A DNA stretch of 64,000 nucleotides from Acidicapsa dinghuensis (GTDB lineage: Bacteria > Acidobacteriota > Terriglobia > Terriglobales > Acidobacteriaceae): the NCBI RefSeq assembly GCF_025685685.1, contig NZ_JAGSYH010000002.1, positions 48,768 through 112,767 on the forward strand, read 5' to 3'. The notes beneath the pieces are model-generated. The model did not search any database. It saw only the letters and a program-made list of their open reading frames with translations, and was not told the origin of the DNA. A program made the position numbers and the translations under genes. Below are positions 46,645 to 55,459 of this stretch, in pieces; positions within the stretch are counted from its first letter, which is position 1, and each line of letters starts with the position of its first letter.

Positions 46645-47031
46645 GGATGAAAGTAAGTTGGCCCCAACCATGAATTCTGCCGTGTCTACTATTGCAATGT
46701 CGCCGCCTGATTGGTTGAATTGAGCTTCCTCCATTTGGTGGAAGCGAGCAGCAAGGGTGTAACTTCACTATGTTTTCTAGCAATATGTTGAAAATTGCGC
46801 AGCGGAGCACTCTGGGTTTCGGCGATTCACGTGGCCTGTGTCTTAAGGAAGGACGGTAGCACCCATTCGAGAACTCATTGCCCAAGAATCTGCGCATTAT
46901 AGAGTCGGCCAATTGAATCTAAATCTACGTCTAAGCCGCAGGTCTTCCCGCAACACGGGACGTGCAAGATTCAATCGTGGGTGACGATTTCAGAGCCGTG
47001 AGCCGCGGCGTCGGCACTGCGCTGGAGGAGA
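46645..47031. other. Intergenic region, nothing convincing
   Basis: About 390 nt before the tRNA fragment. The upper part of the CRTAC1 frame may reach to 46734. Beyond that I see no gene and no strong repeat. Confidence 0.3.
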
Positions 47032-47060
47032 TTCTGGTGGCGGAGGGCGGGGTCGAACCG
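47032..47060 (-). repeat. Copy of the tRNA-Met 3' end (candidate att site)
   Basis: These 29 nt match the 3' end of the tRNA-Met at 47812-47840 at 28 of 29 positions (one G for A at 47052). The copies are exactly 780 nt apart. They cover the acceptor end and T-arm, the part of tRNAs most used as integration sites. Confidence 0.7.
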
Positions 47061-47072
47061 CAACACGGCGAA

Positions 47073-47375
47073 CTATTGCAATAGCCCAATACCTTTTGAC
47101 TCGATAAGCAGGAACTGGATCTCGCCTATTTCAAGAATGCTCTTGCCAATATTGTTCTTGAGGATCTTCTCGATGCGCAATGCATCCCCCTTGTCAGGCG
47201 CTTCGAAGTCATACGTGTGATCAGTACCTTCAAAAGAACATACAAACGTTACCCAATTGCGGTGCGTTCCCACTACCCCTTTCAACATCGCCTGCTCGAT
47301 TTTAGGCACTACGTAGGATCCAGGGTGAATCCCGCTGGACTGAGGTGGCCAACCATCTAGTTCTCTTAATTTCAT
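47073..47375 (-). CDS. Small protein of unknown function (mini-island)
   Basis: A 100-residue product starting MKLRELDGWPPQSSGIHPGS, with GGAGG 5 nt before the ATG. It has a beta-rich middle (NWVTFVCSFEGTDHTYDFEA) and a helical part (DALRIEKILKNNIGKSILEI). No membrane segment. I do not recognise it. It is divergent from the membrane protein at 47456. Confidence 0.6.
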   Translation of the reverse strand: MKLRELDGWPPQSSGIHPGSYVVPKIEQAMLKGVVGTHRNWVTFVCSFEGTDHTYDFEAPDKGDALRIEKILKNNIGKSILEIGEIQFLLIESKGIGLLQ

Positions 47376-47455
47376 GGAGACCTCCGTTGCGGAGAATCCT
47401 ACCATCGAAGCGTATTCAAATCTTCCCAGGCGTACAATCTCGCCATGAGGTGTGC

Positions 47456-47758
47456 ATGTCCTCAATCACCGATTATTTCGAGCGGATGCACCGCAGGGAA
47501 TATGAGAACCCTACATCCCATCGGTTTACGGTCGCCGGCGGAATCCTATTCCTATTGGCTGGGATAGCGGTCGAGATATGGACGCACGACCTGACTCGCG
47601 CACTCTCGCTTGCCGCTATTGGTCTCGGAATGGTCTTATACGGCATTTCCAATGTAAGGCTTCGTGAGTCGCGCTGGTACTGGCTCCCGTTCGCCACGGG
47701 AATTGTGCTGTGGTTCACCGCCATCTACTGGATGGTGCGCCCAATATTTGTGGGCTGA
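47456..47758 (+). CDS. Small membrane protein of unknown function (mini-island)
   Basis: A 100-residue product with three predicted helices: FTVAGGILFLLAGIAVEIW, ALSLAAIGLGMVLYGISNV and WLPFATGIVLWFTAIYWMV. The ATG follows GAGGTG. I do not recognise it. It is divergent from the neighbouring small gene with 80 nt between, which leaves room for a shared promoter region. Confidence 0.6.
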   Translation: MSSITDYFERMHRREYENPTSHRFTVAGGILFLLAGIAVEIWTHDLTRALSLAAIGLGMVLYGISNVRLRESRWYWLPFATGIVLWFTAIYWMVRPIFVG

Positions 47759-47814
47759 TTACCACGTGCCGGCTTTTGCTCGGACTGCAAATATTGAAAA
47801 TAAAAGAGATGTTC

Positions 47815-47891
47815 TGGTGGCGGAGGGCGGGATCGAACCGCCGACCTACGGGTTATGAATCCGTCGCTCTAACCATCTGAGCTACTCCGCC
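47815..47891 (-). tRNA. tRNA-Met (anticodon CAT)
   Basis: Read on the minus strand, the acceptor GGCGGAG pairs with CTCCGCC, the D stem is GCTC/GAGC, the anticodon loop is TTCATAA and the T arm is GGCGG-TTCGATC-CCGCC; CCA is encoded. The last pair of the anticodon stem is A-C, a mismatch. It reads as elongator-type Met; a tRNA-Ile read after lysidine modification of CAT cannot be excluded without comparison. Confidence 0.92.
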
Positions 47892-48027
47892 GGGTGGGCG
47901 CGCAGGAAGGGAAAATGCAAAGATGCGCCTCTTTGATGATACGGATGGCTGGAAGTCCGGTCAAACGTGCGCGCTGAAATCCAGATACACGATAGCGGTT
48001 GCTTCGAGGCTTTAGACTCGTAGGGTT

Positions 48028-48777
48028 ATGTCGATTCTGATTGAGCGTCGTTTTGGTGTTTTGGGGGTGATTCCTGCCCGTCTTGGTTCTACTCGTCTGC
48101 CGCGCAAGGTGCTGCGTGATATTGCAGGCAAGCCTATGGTGGAGTGGGTTTGGCTGGCTGCCAAGGGTAGTGGGCAGATGGACGAAGTAGTGGTGGCGAC
48201 CGATTCGGACGAGGTTGCGACGGCATGCCAGTTTCGCGGGATTCCGGTGATTTTGACTTCGCCGGAGTGCGCCAGTGGCAGTGACCGGGTGTATGAGGTT
48301 TCACGAAAGCTGGATGCGGGAATCTATGTCAACATCCAGGGGGATGAACCACTGATGACGCCGGGGCATTTTGCTCCGATGCTGAGCCTGTTTGCGCGAG
48401 CGGAGGTTGCTGTGGCGACGGTTTCAGTTCCCTGCCCTGCGACGAATATTGCGAATCCCAATGCGGTGAAGGTGGTGACGGCCGCCGATGGGCGGGCGCT
48501 TTATTTTTCGCGGTCAACGATTCCCTACGACCGGGATGGCGTAGGATTCTCCGGTTATCGCAAGCATCTGGGGCTGTATGCCTATCGCAAAGCAGCGCTG
48601 GAGCAGTTTGCGGCGCTGAAACCCTCGCCGCTGGAGCAGACGGAGCGGCTGGAGCAGCTTCGGATGCTGGAGAACGGCATGGCTATCTATGTGGGCGAGG
48701 CTGAGGGTGACACCATCGGCGTCGACACAGAAGACGATTTGACGCGCGCGGATGAGATTCTGCGCGCTCGTGGGTGA
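48028..48777 (+). CDS. kdsB: 3-deoxy-manno-octulosonate cytidylyltransferase
   Basis: KdsB makes CMP-KDO from CTP and KDO for the inner core of lipopolysaccharide, which points to a Gram-negative envelope. The 249-residue product has VIPARLGSTRLPRKVLRDIAG (CTP site), VVVATDSDEVATAC, NIQGDEPLMTP and ALYFSRSTIPYDRD, then GLYAYRKAALEQF and LEQTERLEQLRMLENG. Length is normal. It is convergent with the HAD gene. Confidence 0.96.
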   Translation: MSILIERRFGVLGVIPARLGSTRLPRKVLRDIAGKPMVEWVWLAAKGSGQMDEVVVATDSDEVATACQFRGIPVILTSPECASGSDRVYEVSRKLDAGIYVNIQGDEPLMTPGHFAPMLSLFARAEVAVATVSVPCPATNIANPNAVKVVTAADGRALYFSRSTIPYDRDGVGFSGYRKHLGLYAYRKAALEQFAALKPSPLEQTERLEQLRMLENGMAIYVGEAEGDTIGVDTEDDLTRADEILRARG

Positions 48778-48792
48778 GAAGCGGCCGGTGGC

Positions 48793-49527
48793 TTATTTCT
48801 GGATCGCCAGAGGCGCAAAGGTCAGCTCAAAACTATCCTGGCCGGGGGTGGCGTGGACTGAGATGCCGGTCAGGTCTTCAATGAGGTAGTGGGCAGCGCT
48901 GAGTTCTTCGACTGGATGCGAGAAGGTGGTGCCAATGACGATGCATCCGGCAGCGCGGCCTGATTTTGTGCCAGAAGCGGAGTCTTCGAAGACGACGCAA
49001 TCTTTGGGGTCCATGCCGAGCAGCGCTGCTCCAGCCAGATAGGGTGCGGGATGGGGCTTGCCGCTGGTGACGTGATCGGCAGTGATGATCTTTTCGGGAA
49101 CCGGCACACCACCTGCTGCGAGGCGGACGCGGGCGAGGCGTTCCGTGGCCGAGGTGACGACGGTCCAGCTTGCGGTGGGCAACGCAGCGAGCAGGTCAAG
49201 GACGCCGGGGAGAACGGCGAGGCCGTCGTTATCGGCCACTTCCAAATCTTCGATGTGCTTGAGCTCGGCTTCTGAGTCCAGGTCAGGGCACAGGAGCTGG
49301 ATGGTTTCGATGGCGCGGCGTCCGTGGGCGGTGTGGATGGTCTTCGCGACGTCCAGACTGTGAGAGACAGCCCAGGCGCGCCAGCTTCGCTCAACGGAAC
49401 CAAGGGATGAGATGAGAATGCCGTCCATATCGAAGAGGACGCCTTTGCAACGAATGGTGACTGGAGTTGCGTTGCGAGAGGTTTGAGAGGAAACAGGCTG
49501 CGGCGGAGCAGTGAAAGAGGCCGTCAT
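48793..49527 (-). CDS. HAD-superfamily (HAD-IA) sugar-phosphatase-like hydrolase
   Basis: A 244-residue phosphatase. Motif I FDMDGILISSLGSVERSW, motif II VVTSATERLARVRL, Lys of motif III in TSGKPHPAPYL, and motif IV VVFEDSASGTKSG are all present. The order resembles glycerol-3-phosphate or sugar phosphatases of the YfbT type; the substrate is not known. The ATG at 49527 fits the domain; the longer frame overlaps the AsmA gene. It lies 22 nt after the AsmA gene. Confidence 0.85.
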   Translation of the reverse strand: MTASFTAPPQPVSSQTSRNATPVTIRCKGVLFDMDGILISSLGSVERSWRAWAVSHSLDVAKTIHTAHGRRAIETIQLLCPDLDSEAELKHIEDLEVADNDGLAVLPGVLDLLAALPTASWTVVTSATERLARVRLAAGGVPVPEKIITADHVTSGKPHPAPYLAGAALLGMDPKDCVVFEDSASGTKSGRAAGCIVIGTTFSHPVEELSAAHYLIEDLTGISVHATPGQDSFELTFAPLAIQK

Positions 49528-49549
49528 CTTTCTATTGTACGGGGGAGGC

Positions 49550-52500
49550 TTATTTCTGTTCAGCTTTGGCTGGCGGTGCGAAGGCGAGCTTCGCCGGCTC
49601 TCCGAATGGGAGTGAGCCGGAGACCGTGACAGATTGTTTGCCATGGCTGAGGGTGTTGGCATCCAGCTCGGCCTTGCCGGCTGAGAGGCTGGTGTCGCCG
49701 CTCCAGTCGTCGAAACGAGAAACAGCCGGTTGACCGGGAACCTGAAGCGAGCCGCCTTGCCAGTCAAAGTGGAGCTTGCCTTTCACGGAGGCTGCTAAAT
49801 CCTTGACGGTCAATCCAGTGAGCTGAATCTGACCGCTGCCTGAGATAGCGCCTCCTGAGGCGTGAAGACCAGTGAAGGCTGCAAGAGACGAGCCGTTGGC
49901 CTGCTTGAAGGAGCCATCGAGCGAATAGGTAGGTTTGCCGTCAGTAAGCGAAACCTCTCCGGTGCCTTCGACTGAGCCTCCAAAGAGAGTCGCCGTCCAG
50001 TTGTCGAGGATAAAGTTTCCCTGCTGCGGATGGAGTTTTGCACTGAACGGGAAGGCCAGTGTGCCAAGGGTGAGGCTATCGACGTGGATTTCGGCATCGA
50101 AATCGGGTAATTTTGCCGGAGCCGAGGATCGCATGCGGTCGATCAACGGGGCCAGGAAGCCTTGGGGCTGGGGTGTATTGAGCAGATCCGATTGAAGATC
50201 GGCGGCGTTGAGCGTGACGAAATGCAGTTGCATCTGCGGCTGACACTTGCCTACAGGGCAGACGATTGGACTGCTGATGATGACGCTTCCCCGGATAGCG
50301 CGGGAACCGGTGATGTTTTGGGTCTCAGCGACAGGCGCGTTCCCTGTTTTGGCTGACGCTTCGCTCTTTGGTTCGGGATTTTGAGGTTTGGCAGCTTTCG
50401 GCTCAGCCTCGCGGATTGGTTCTTTCGCGCTGCCGAAGTTGAAATCGGAAGCAAAGGTAAGGTTTGCAGAAGAAAGGCCAAACGACACCTGGCTAAGCGT
50501 GACCGGAGAAACCAGGAAGGCGGGGGACCAGATCGCGCGCCTCATGACCACTGTTCCGCTCAGCGAATCCTTAACGGGAAAGGGGGCAATCGGTGGCAAC
50601 GGAGCAGCGGATGCAGCAGATTTTCCAGAGACAGGCTGCGCCGGCTGGGATGCTTCGCCGGGGACTGGCACCGGCGCGGGAGAAGGCGCAGTCTCTACTC
50701 CAATGTCACTGGAAGGCAGCCAGGGACCTGCTGCGTGGAGGGCGAGCTGGTCTACTGAGCCGCTCAGGGTGTCCGCCACATCCAGGTGCGGCGTGCCAAG
50801 AGCGTACGCAAGTTCGCGCAGGCGGGTGATATTCCCTGCTCCGTCCATCTCTGCCTGATAGCCGTTTTGACCGAAAATGAGTTGCACCGTGAGAGCCTGG
50901 GCTTCGGGACGTGCAGGCGGTTGTGCGATGGGGGAAACTGCAGATTTCGTCCGCTGCTTGTCGGGGGATGTTTCTGCGGCGGGTGACGACGGCTCCGCAG
51001 GTTGCGGCGCAGGCCGCGATGCTACAGCCTTTTCCGTTCCGATAGGAATAACGAAACGGGTAGTCATTGCGAGCCCGGCCTGCTCCGACCCAGCTACCTT
51101 GGCGGAAGCCGTGTGCTTTTGAGCAGGAGCGGCGGAGACCGGCGTAGCCGGAACCCAAGTAATGCGCGGGAAAGTCAGCGGTTCCTTGAGCGCGTCACCT
51201 TCGATCTTCGCGCCTTCTACAACGAGTTCGCCTCGAAGTGACGAAGGTGGAGCCTGGATCTCCTTTGCCTGCTGCGCGAGCTTCGTGGCATGCAGCGCTG
51301 GTGCAGGCATGGATGGTTCAGGCTGAGCGTACGTGAGGCTTCCGTTGATCTTGCCGCCGATGGACAGGCCAGGCGCAAAGCCGCTGCGGATGGAGCGCAA
51401 CAGGTCGAGGCCACCCTGAAGCGGAACATCGTGGACTTCGACGGTCCCGTGCGGTGCGCCCGCGGTTCCGGGCAGATCGGCGCGAAGGTGGATCTGACCG
51501 CCACCGGAGTCTGTGTCGCAGGCCAGATCATGCACGGCGTGAGCAGAATGCTGGTAGCGGAGCGTACAGTTGGCGTCGAAATTGAGCGTAGTCTGCGGAG
51601 TGAACTCCTCACGGCGGATACCGACGACGCGAAGGCGAGCGCGGGTTTGTGCATTTTCAGCGGTGCCATGCACCTCGATATCGGCAGTAACGTCGCCGCG
51701 CCAGCCTGAATCCGAACCCAACAGCAGACGAGAGAGCTGGCCGAGCTGCGCTTCTCGCCACTCGATTTGTAAGGAAAGCGGCATATCGCGCAGCGTAACG
51801 GCGCTGCGCAGGCTACCCTCGGCGCGTAGCTCACCGGCATCAGCCGAACTCATGGGAATGTCCGTTCGCACAGGCAGGCCTCTGAGCCGGAAGCGCCATT
51901 GGCCCGGCTCGTCCTGCCAAAGAGAGAGATCGGTACCGCTGAGTGCGTATGGCTTCTTTTCGTAGCCCTCTTTCAAGTGGATCCACGAATTGGTGGCTTC
52001 GAGATAAGGAAAGTGCGCGTAAGAGCGGGAGACCGGTCGGCCTGGCTGAGCTTGTCCGGTGAGTGCGGGCTGGGCACCGAGCATGAGGGAATCAATGTTC
52101 CAGCGACCGTCGGCTGCGCGCACCAAATTGAGGCTTGCCTCATCGACGCTGATACGGCTGATCTCAAGCTTGCCGCTCCACAGAGCAAGAAGATTTACGC
52201 GGGCAACCACGGTCCCAGCGGACAGAACGGGTTCGGAGCCGAAGCGGGGATCTTCGCTGACGGAAAGATCCTGGAGGACGAAACCAGGCATCGGCAGCAA
52301 GCGCAGGCCAACGCTGGACAGATGCACCGGACGACCCAGCGATCGAGCCATCAGCGCTGTGATCTGGTGCTTGTAGCGGCCAATGTTAACTAACGGCGGC
52401 AGGATAATCGCAGCGGCGATAAGCGTAATGACGATGGCGGCAATGGCGAAACGGCGACGCCAGCGATTGCGGAACTCCGCTTCTTCATTGCTTGCTTCAG

Positions 52501-52648
52501 GATTTTCCGGCTCTGACTCGGGAGCGGAGCCGGACTGGTTCAAGCCAGTTACATCGGTCCCGGCCGCATCGGTCATTAATCCGTTCCGCTCGGATCCGTT
52601 CTGCCGGGATTCATCCTTCGCGGCTGCACCCGCACCTGGGGCATCCAT
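49550..52648 (-). CDS. AsmA-family envelope protein
   Basis: A 1032-residue protein with a cytoplasmic N terminus, one membrane helix at about 66-88 (RFAIAAIVITLIAAAIILPP) and a long periplasmic part with AsmA-type repeats (LGRPVHLSSVGLRLLPMPGFVLQDLSV at the start; TATLFGGSVEGTGEVSLTDG near the end). Pro/Ala/Glu-rich linkers lie near 590-640 and 760-800. AsmA proteins are thought to help lipid transport to, or biogenesis of, the outer membrane. The start could also be the Met 24 codons in. It follows lepB with 4 nt between. Confidence 0.85.
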   Translation of the reverse strand: MDAPGAGAAAKDESRQNGSERNGLMTDAAGTDVTGLNQSGSAPESEPENPEASNEEAEFRNRWRRRFAIAAIVITLIAAAIILPPLVNIGRYKHQITALMARSLGRPVHLSSVGLRLLPMPGFVLQDLSVSEDPRFGSEPVLSAGTVVARVNLLALWSGKLEISRISVDEASLNLVRAADGRWNIDSLMLGAQPALTGQAQPGRPVSRSYAHFPYLEATNSWIHLKEGYEKKPYALSGTDLSLWQDEPGQWRFRLRGLPVRTDIPMSSADAGELRAEGSLRSAVTLRDMPLSLQIEWREAQLGQLSRLLLGSDSGWRGDVTADIEVHGTAENAQTRARLRVVGIRREEFTPQTTLNFDANCTLRYQHSAHAVHDLACDTDSGGGQIHLRADLPGTAGAPHGTVEVHDVPLQGGLDLLRSIRSGFAPGLSIGGKINGSLTYAQPEPSMPAPALHATKLAQQAKEIQAPPSSLRGELVVEGAKIEGDALKEPLTFPRITWVPATPVSAAPAQKHTASAKVAGSEQAGLAMTTRFVIPIGTEKAVASRPAPQPAEPSSPAAETSPDKQRTKSAVSPIAQPPARPEAQALTVQLIFGQNGYQAEMDGAGNITRLRELAYALGTPHLDVADTLSGSVDQLALHAAGPWLPSSDIGVETAPSPAPVPVPGEASQPAQPVSGKSAASAAPLPPIAPFPVKDSLSGTVVMRRAIWSPAFLVSPVTLSQVSFGLSSANLTFASDFNFGSAKEPIREAEPKAAKPQNPEPKSEASAKTGNAPVAETQNITGSRAIRGSVIISSPIVCPVGKCQPQMQLHFVTLNAADLQSDLLNTPQPQGFLAPLIDRMRSSAPAKLPDFDAEIHVDSLTLGTLAFPFSAKLHPQQGNFILDNWTATLFGGSVEGTGEVSLTDGKPTYSLDGSFKQANGSSLAAFTGLHASGGAISGSGQIQLTGLTVKDLAASVKGKLHFDWQGGSLQVPGQPAVSRFDDWSGDTSLSAGKAELDANTLSHGKQSVTVSGSLPFGEPAKLAFAPPAKAEQK

Positions 52649-52652
52649 GAGA

Positions 52653-53474
52653 CTACTTCACCATGTGGAAGGTTCGCGTCCAGCGCGTATCTGTGAAGAA
52701 GTGAATCGCAACATGGCCCATCCATGCAATATGGTCGCCGATGCTGGTCTTGTCGATTTCGTCATCGGGCGTTTTGAAGGACCAGTAATTGAAGAGCGGC
52801 CTGCCGACAATATTGGCGCGTGGCACAAAACCCCAGAAACGCGAGTCGAGGCTGTCGTGGCGATGATCACCCATCATGAAAAACATGCCTGGAGGCACTA
52901 CGAGATCATTGCCCTGGATATGGTTGGGAAGATCGACGGCCCATTCTTCGGTGACGCCATTTGCATCAGCAGTTGAAACAGACGGGAAATCGTCGATGTA
53001 GGGGTAGTAGGTATCGCCGGGCCAGAGCTTGGCGTACGGCTCATTCTGGGCAACTCCGTTGAGGATGACGACGCCGTTGCGCAGATGAATGTGATCGCCG
53101 GGAACCCCGATGAGGCGCTTGACCAGGAACATATCTGGATTCCCAGGCTTGAAGAAGACGACTATATCGCCATGCTTAGGTTCACGGTAGTGAACGAGCG
53201 GCATCCAGTAGGAAGGCGGCGCAATGGTGATGCGGTCAACCAGCAGGTGATCGCCGACGAGCAGTGTGTGCTCCATCGAGCCGGAGGGGATGACGAAGTT
53301 CTGCGCGAGAAAGGTCAGGATGTAGAGACCGATGACGAGAACGGAGCATATGCTGGCGAGTGCTTCGAGTGGAGTTTCCTCGGCCTCTCCGCTGGCTGCC
53401 TCAGCCGGCACCGGCACAACATCAGCGGGGACCGGAGTGAGAGTTTCTGCTGCTAGTTTCTCTGCCTTAGGCAT
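52653..53474 (-). CDS. lepB: Signal peptidase I (second of two)
   Basis: A 273-residue membrane protease that removes signal peptides. A membrane helix lies near 45-62 (VLVIGLYILTFLAQNFVI). Box B has the catalytic Ser in IPSGSMEHTLLVGDHLLV, and the catalytic Lys is in FLVKRLIGVPGDHI. Box E is GDHRHDSLDSRFWGFVP. It is paralogous to the gene at 53617; the pair lies between rnc and the AsmA gene on one strand, so all four may be cotranscribed. Confidence 0.93.
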   Translation of the reverse strand: MPKAEKLAAETLTPVPADVVPVPAEAASGEAEETPLEALASICSVLVIGLYILTFLAQNFVIPSGSMEHTLLVGDHLLVDRITIAPPSYWMPLVHYREPKHGDIVVFFKPGNPDMFLVKRLIGVPGDHIHLRNGVVILNGVAQNEPYAKLWPGDTYYPYIDDFPSVSTADANGVTEEWAVDLPNHIQGNDLVVPPGMFFMMGDHRHDSLDSRFWGFVPRANIVGRPLFNYWSFKTPDDEIDKTSIGDHIAWMGHVAIHFFTDTRWTRTFHMVK

Positions 53475-53616
53475 ATTTCCGTTTCCGTGACCAAACCGAT
53501 TTTAAGATTCGCGAGGAATGTCTCGATGTCCTCTAATGCACTACGAACGCCGAGCCGCGTTTCGTTCCGTAGCGCGTTTGCTCCTTCTGCTGCCGGGTTG
53601 CAAACCTGACGGATAT

Positions 53617-54516
53617 CTATCGCACGACGCGAAAGATGCGCTTCCACCGGGCGAAACCGGCCCAACTGCCAGGAGCATCGCCTTGCTGCCCAAGTCTATC
53701 ATCCGACGCCTGCTGCACATCGGTGCGCGACGGGCGGGTGAGGGAGAAGTAGATGACCAGCGGACGAGCCACGATCTCATCGCGCGAAACGAAACCCCAG
53801 TAGCGCGAATCGCGGCTGTGATTGCGGTTATCACCGAGCATGAAGTATTTGCCGGCAGGGATAACGAGCTCACCGTTGTGCGACAACTGCTGCATCTGCT
53901 TCCACCAGCCGGGTTCAACGCCGGGGTCGCTGTAGACGTTGGTCGGGAAGCGATCGAGATAGGGATTCTCGGGGATGGGCTCGAAGGTGGCGTAAGGCTC
54001 GTCGAGCAGCTGGTCATTGACGAAGACTGCGCCGTGGTCAATGCGGAGATGGTCGCCTGGCATGCCGATGACGCGCTTGACCAGATATTCCTTTCGATTG
54101 AGCGGAGAGTGGAAGGTGACGATTTCGCCGCGCTGCACGCCGTCGTACGGCAGAATGCGTTTCCAGATGCCTGGAGGAGCGAGCGCTTCGCGGTTCATGA
54201 GCAGGAAGTCTCCGACGAGCAAGGTGTGCTCCATGCTCTCGGAGGGAATGACCATGGGCTGCGTGATAAATGTGAGTACGAAGAGCGCGACGATGAGTGT
54301 GCGCAGGAGGGACGTGAACGCCTCCGGAGCGCCGTGGATCGCGTCATGGGCGATAGCCTTGCCCAGCCCCATCGAGGGAGTGTTTCGCACACTCGCCGCT
54401 TGAGGCAGTGTCACGGCAAGCACTTCTGGCCGACTGCCCTGAGCGAATGTCCCGGCAGAATGATTTTCCGGGACGGCGAGTTCGGCGGATGCCGGGAAGG
54501 CGGGAGCGCGGTTCAT
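53617..54516 (-). CDS. lepB: Signal peptidase I (first of two)
   Basis: A 299-residue paralogue of the neighbouring lepB. The catalytic Ser is in IPSESMEHTLLVGDFLLM, the Lys in YLVKRVIGMPGDHL, and box E is GDNRNHSRDSRYWGFVS. It carries a longer N-terminal extension (about 75 residues). The start overlaps the rnc stop (ATGA), so the two are coupled. Two copies may differ in substrate or expression. Confidence 0.93.
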   Translation of the reverse strand: MNRAPAFPASAELAVPENHSAGTFAQGSRPEVLAVTLPQAASVRNTPSMGLGKAIAHDAIHGAPEAFTSLLRTLIVALFVLTFITQPMVIPSESMEHTLLVGDFLLMNREALAPPGIWKRILPYDGVQRGEIVTFHSPLNRKEYLVKRVIGMPGDHLRIDHGAVFVNDQLLDEPYATFEPIPENPYLDRFPTNVYSDPGVEPGWWKQMQQLSHNGELVIPAGKYFMLGDNRNHSRDSRYWGFVSRDEIVARPLVIYFSLTRPSRTDVQQASDDRLGQQGDAPGSWAGFARWKRIFRVVR

Positions 54517-55400
54517 ACTTCGGCAGGCTCCTGCATCGTTTCGGGAGAGATCGGAGCGTCTCCATCCGGTGGAGCGCTCGCCAGGCCACGCATCAAAAGC
54601 CCAAGGGCCCGGCGAGCTGCTTCCTGCTCGGCTTTTTTCTTGGTGGTTCCAAGGCCATGGGCCAACGCGTCTCCTGTGCGGCCATCTTTCGATTTGACGC
54701 GAACTTCGACCTCGAAGCGTTTCCGATGATCCGGGCCACTTTCGTTCTCAACTACATATACGGCAACGCCAGCATGATTGGCCTGCAAATATTCCTGCAG
54801 CGCGGATTTGTGATCTCCGAGGGAGGCTCCGGACAGCAGTTCGCGGGCCAGCTCGTCTTCCGCGGGACCGAGTATATGCTTTTGCGCAAAGCGGCGAACA
54901 GGTCCAAGAGCGCCCTGACTGTCCTTCTCCGGATCGCCATCGAGATACATGGCCGCGAGCACCGCCTCCATGGCATTGGCCAGGATGGCCGATTTACGAC
55001 GGCCACCAGAACGCTCTTCTCCTTTACCCAGCAGAAGATGCGCGCCTAAATCGATTGCCTGCGCCACCTCAGCCATGTGCTTGCGGCTGACGAGCTGAGC
55101 ACGGATGCGGGTCAGCTCGCCCTCGCGCCAGCCAGAATGCCGCTGATAGAGTGCTTCGGCTACCAGGAGCCCGAGTACGGCGTCGCCGAGAAACTCGAGC
55201 CGCTCGTTGTCTCCGCGCTCAGATTCGGTATTTTCACCACTATCCATCGCTTCTTCATAGGCTTGCGAGCGATGGGTAAGGGCCTGCAACAGCAGCTCGG
55301 GGTGGCAGAAGCGATGCCCCAGAGCCTGCTCCAGGTTGGATATGGAGCCGGGTGCGCGCCTGGAGGATCGTGCTGTGGAAATGGCGGGCGTCTTCGGCAT
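54513..55400 (-). CDS. rnc: Ribonuclease III
   Basis: RNase III cuts double-stranded RNA, for example in rRNA processing. The 295-residue product has the catalytic motif NERLEFLGDAVLGLLVAEAL, then REGELTRIRAQLVSRKHMAE and the second acidic residue in ANAMEAVLAAMYLDG. A double-stranded RNA-binding domain follows (KSALQEYLQANHAG to TKKKAEQEAARRAL). Both N- and C-terminal tails are longer than usual. Start ATG at 55400, preceded by an in-frame GTG. Confidence 0.95.
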   Translation of the reverse strand: MPKTPAISTARSSRRAPGSISNLEQALGHRFCHPELLLQALTHRSQAYEEAMDSGENTESERGDNERLEFLGDAVLGLLVAEALYQRHSGWREGELTRIRAQLVSRKHMAEVAQAIDLGAHLLLGKGEERSGGRRKSAILANAMEAVLAAMYLDGDPEKDSQGALGPVRRFAQKHILGPAEDELARELLSGASLGDHKSALQEYLQANHAGVAVYVVENESGPDHRKRFEVEVRVKSKDGRTGDALAHGLGTTKKKAEQEAARRALGLLMRGLASAPPDGDAPISPETMQEPAEV

Positions 55401-55459
55401 CACTTCTATGGTAGACGCAAACGAAATCGAAATTGTCCGGCGGTCAAACGGAAGTGTCT

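Larger units (their letters stand above)
47061..47811. mobile_element. Possible mini-island bounded by tRNA-Met and its 3' copy
   Basis: The segment lies on the 3' side of the tRNA and ends at a duplicate of the tRNA 3' end, the geometry of an integrated element. It holds only two small divergent genes and no integrase, so it would be a remnant or a satellite. Confidence 0.4.

Noticed and set aside
47032-47060. Second tRNA gene
   Set aside because: Only the 3' 29 nt match; the D arm, anticodon arm and 5' acceptor strand are missing, so it is a fragment.
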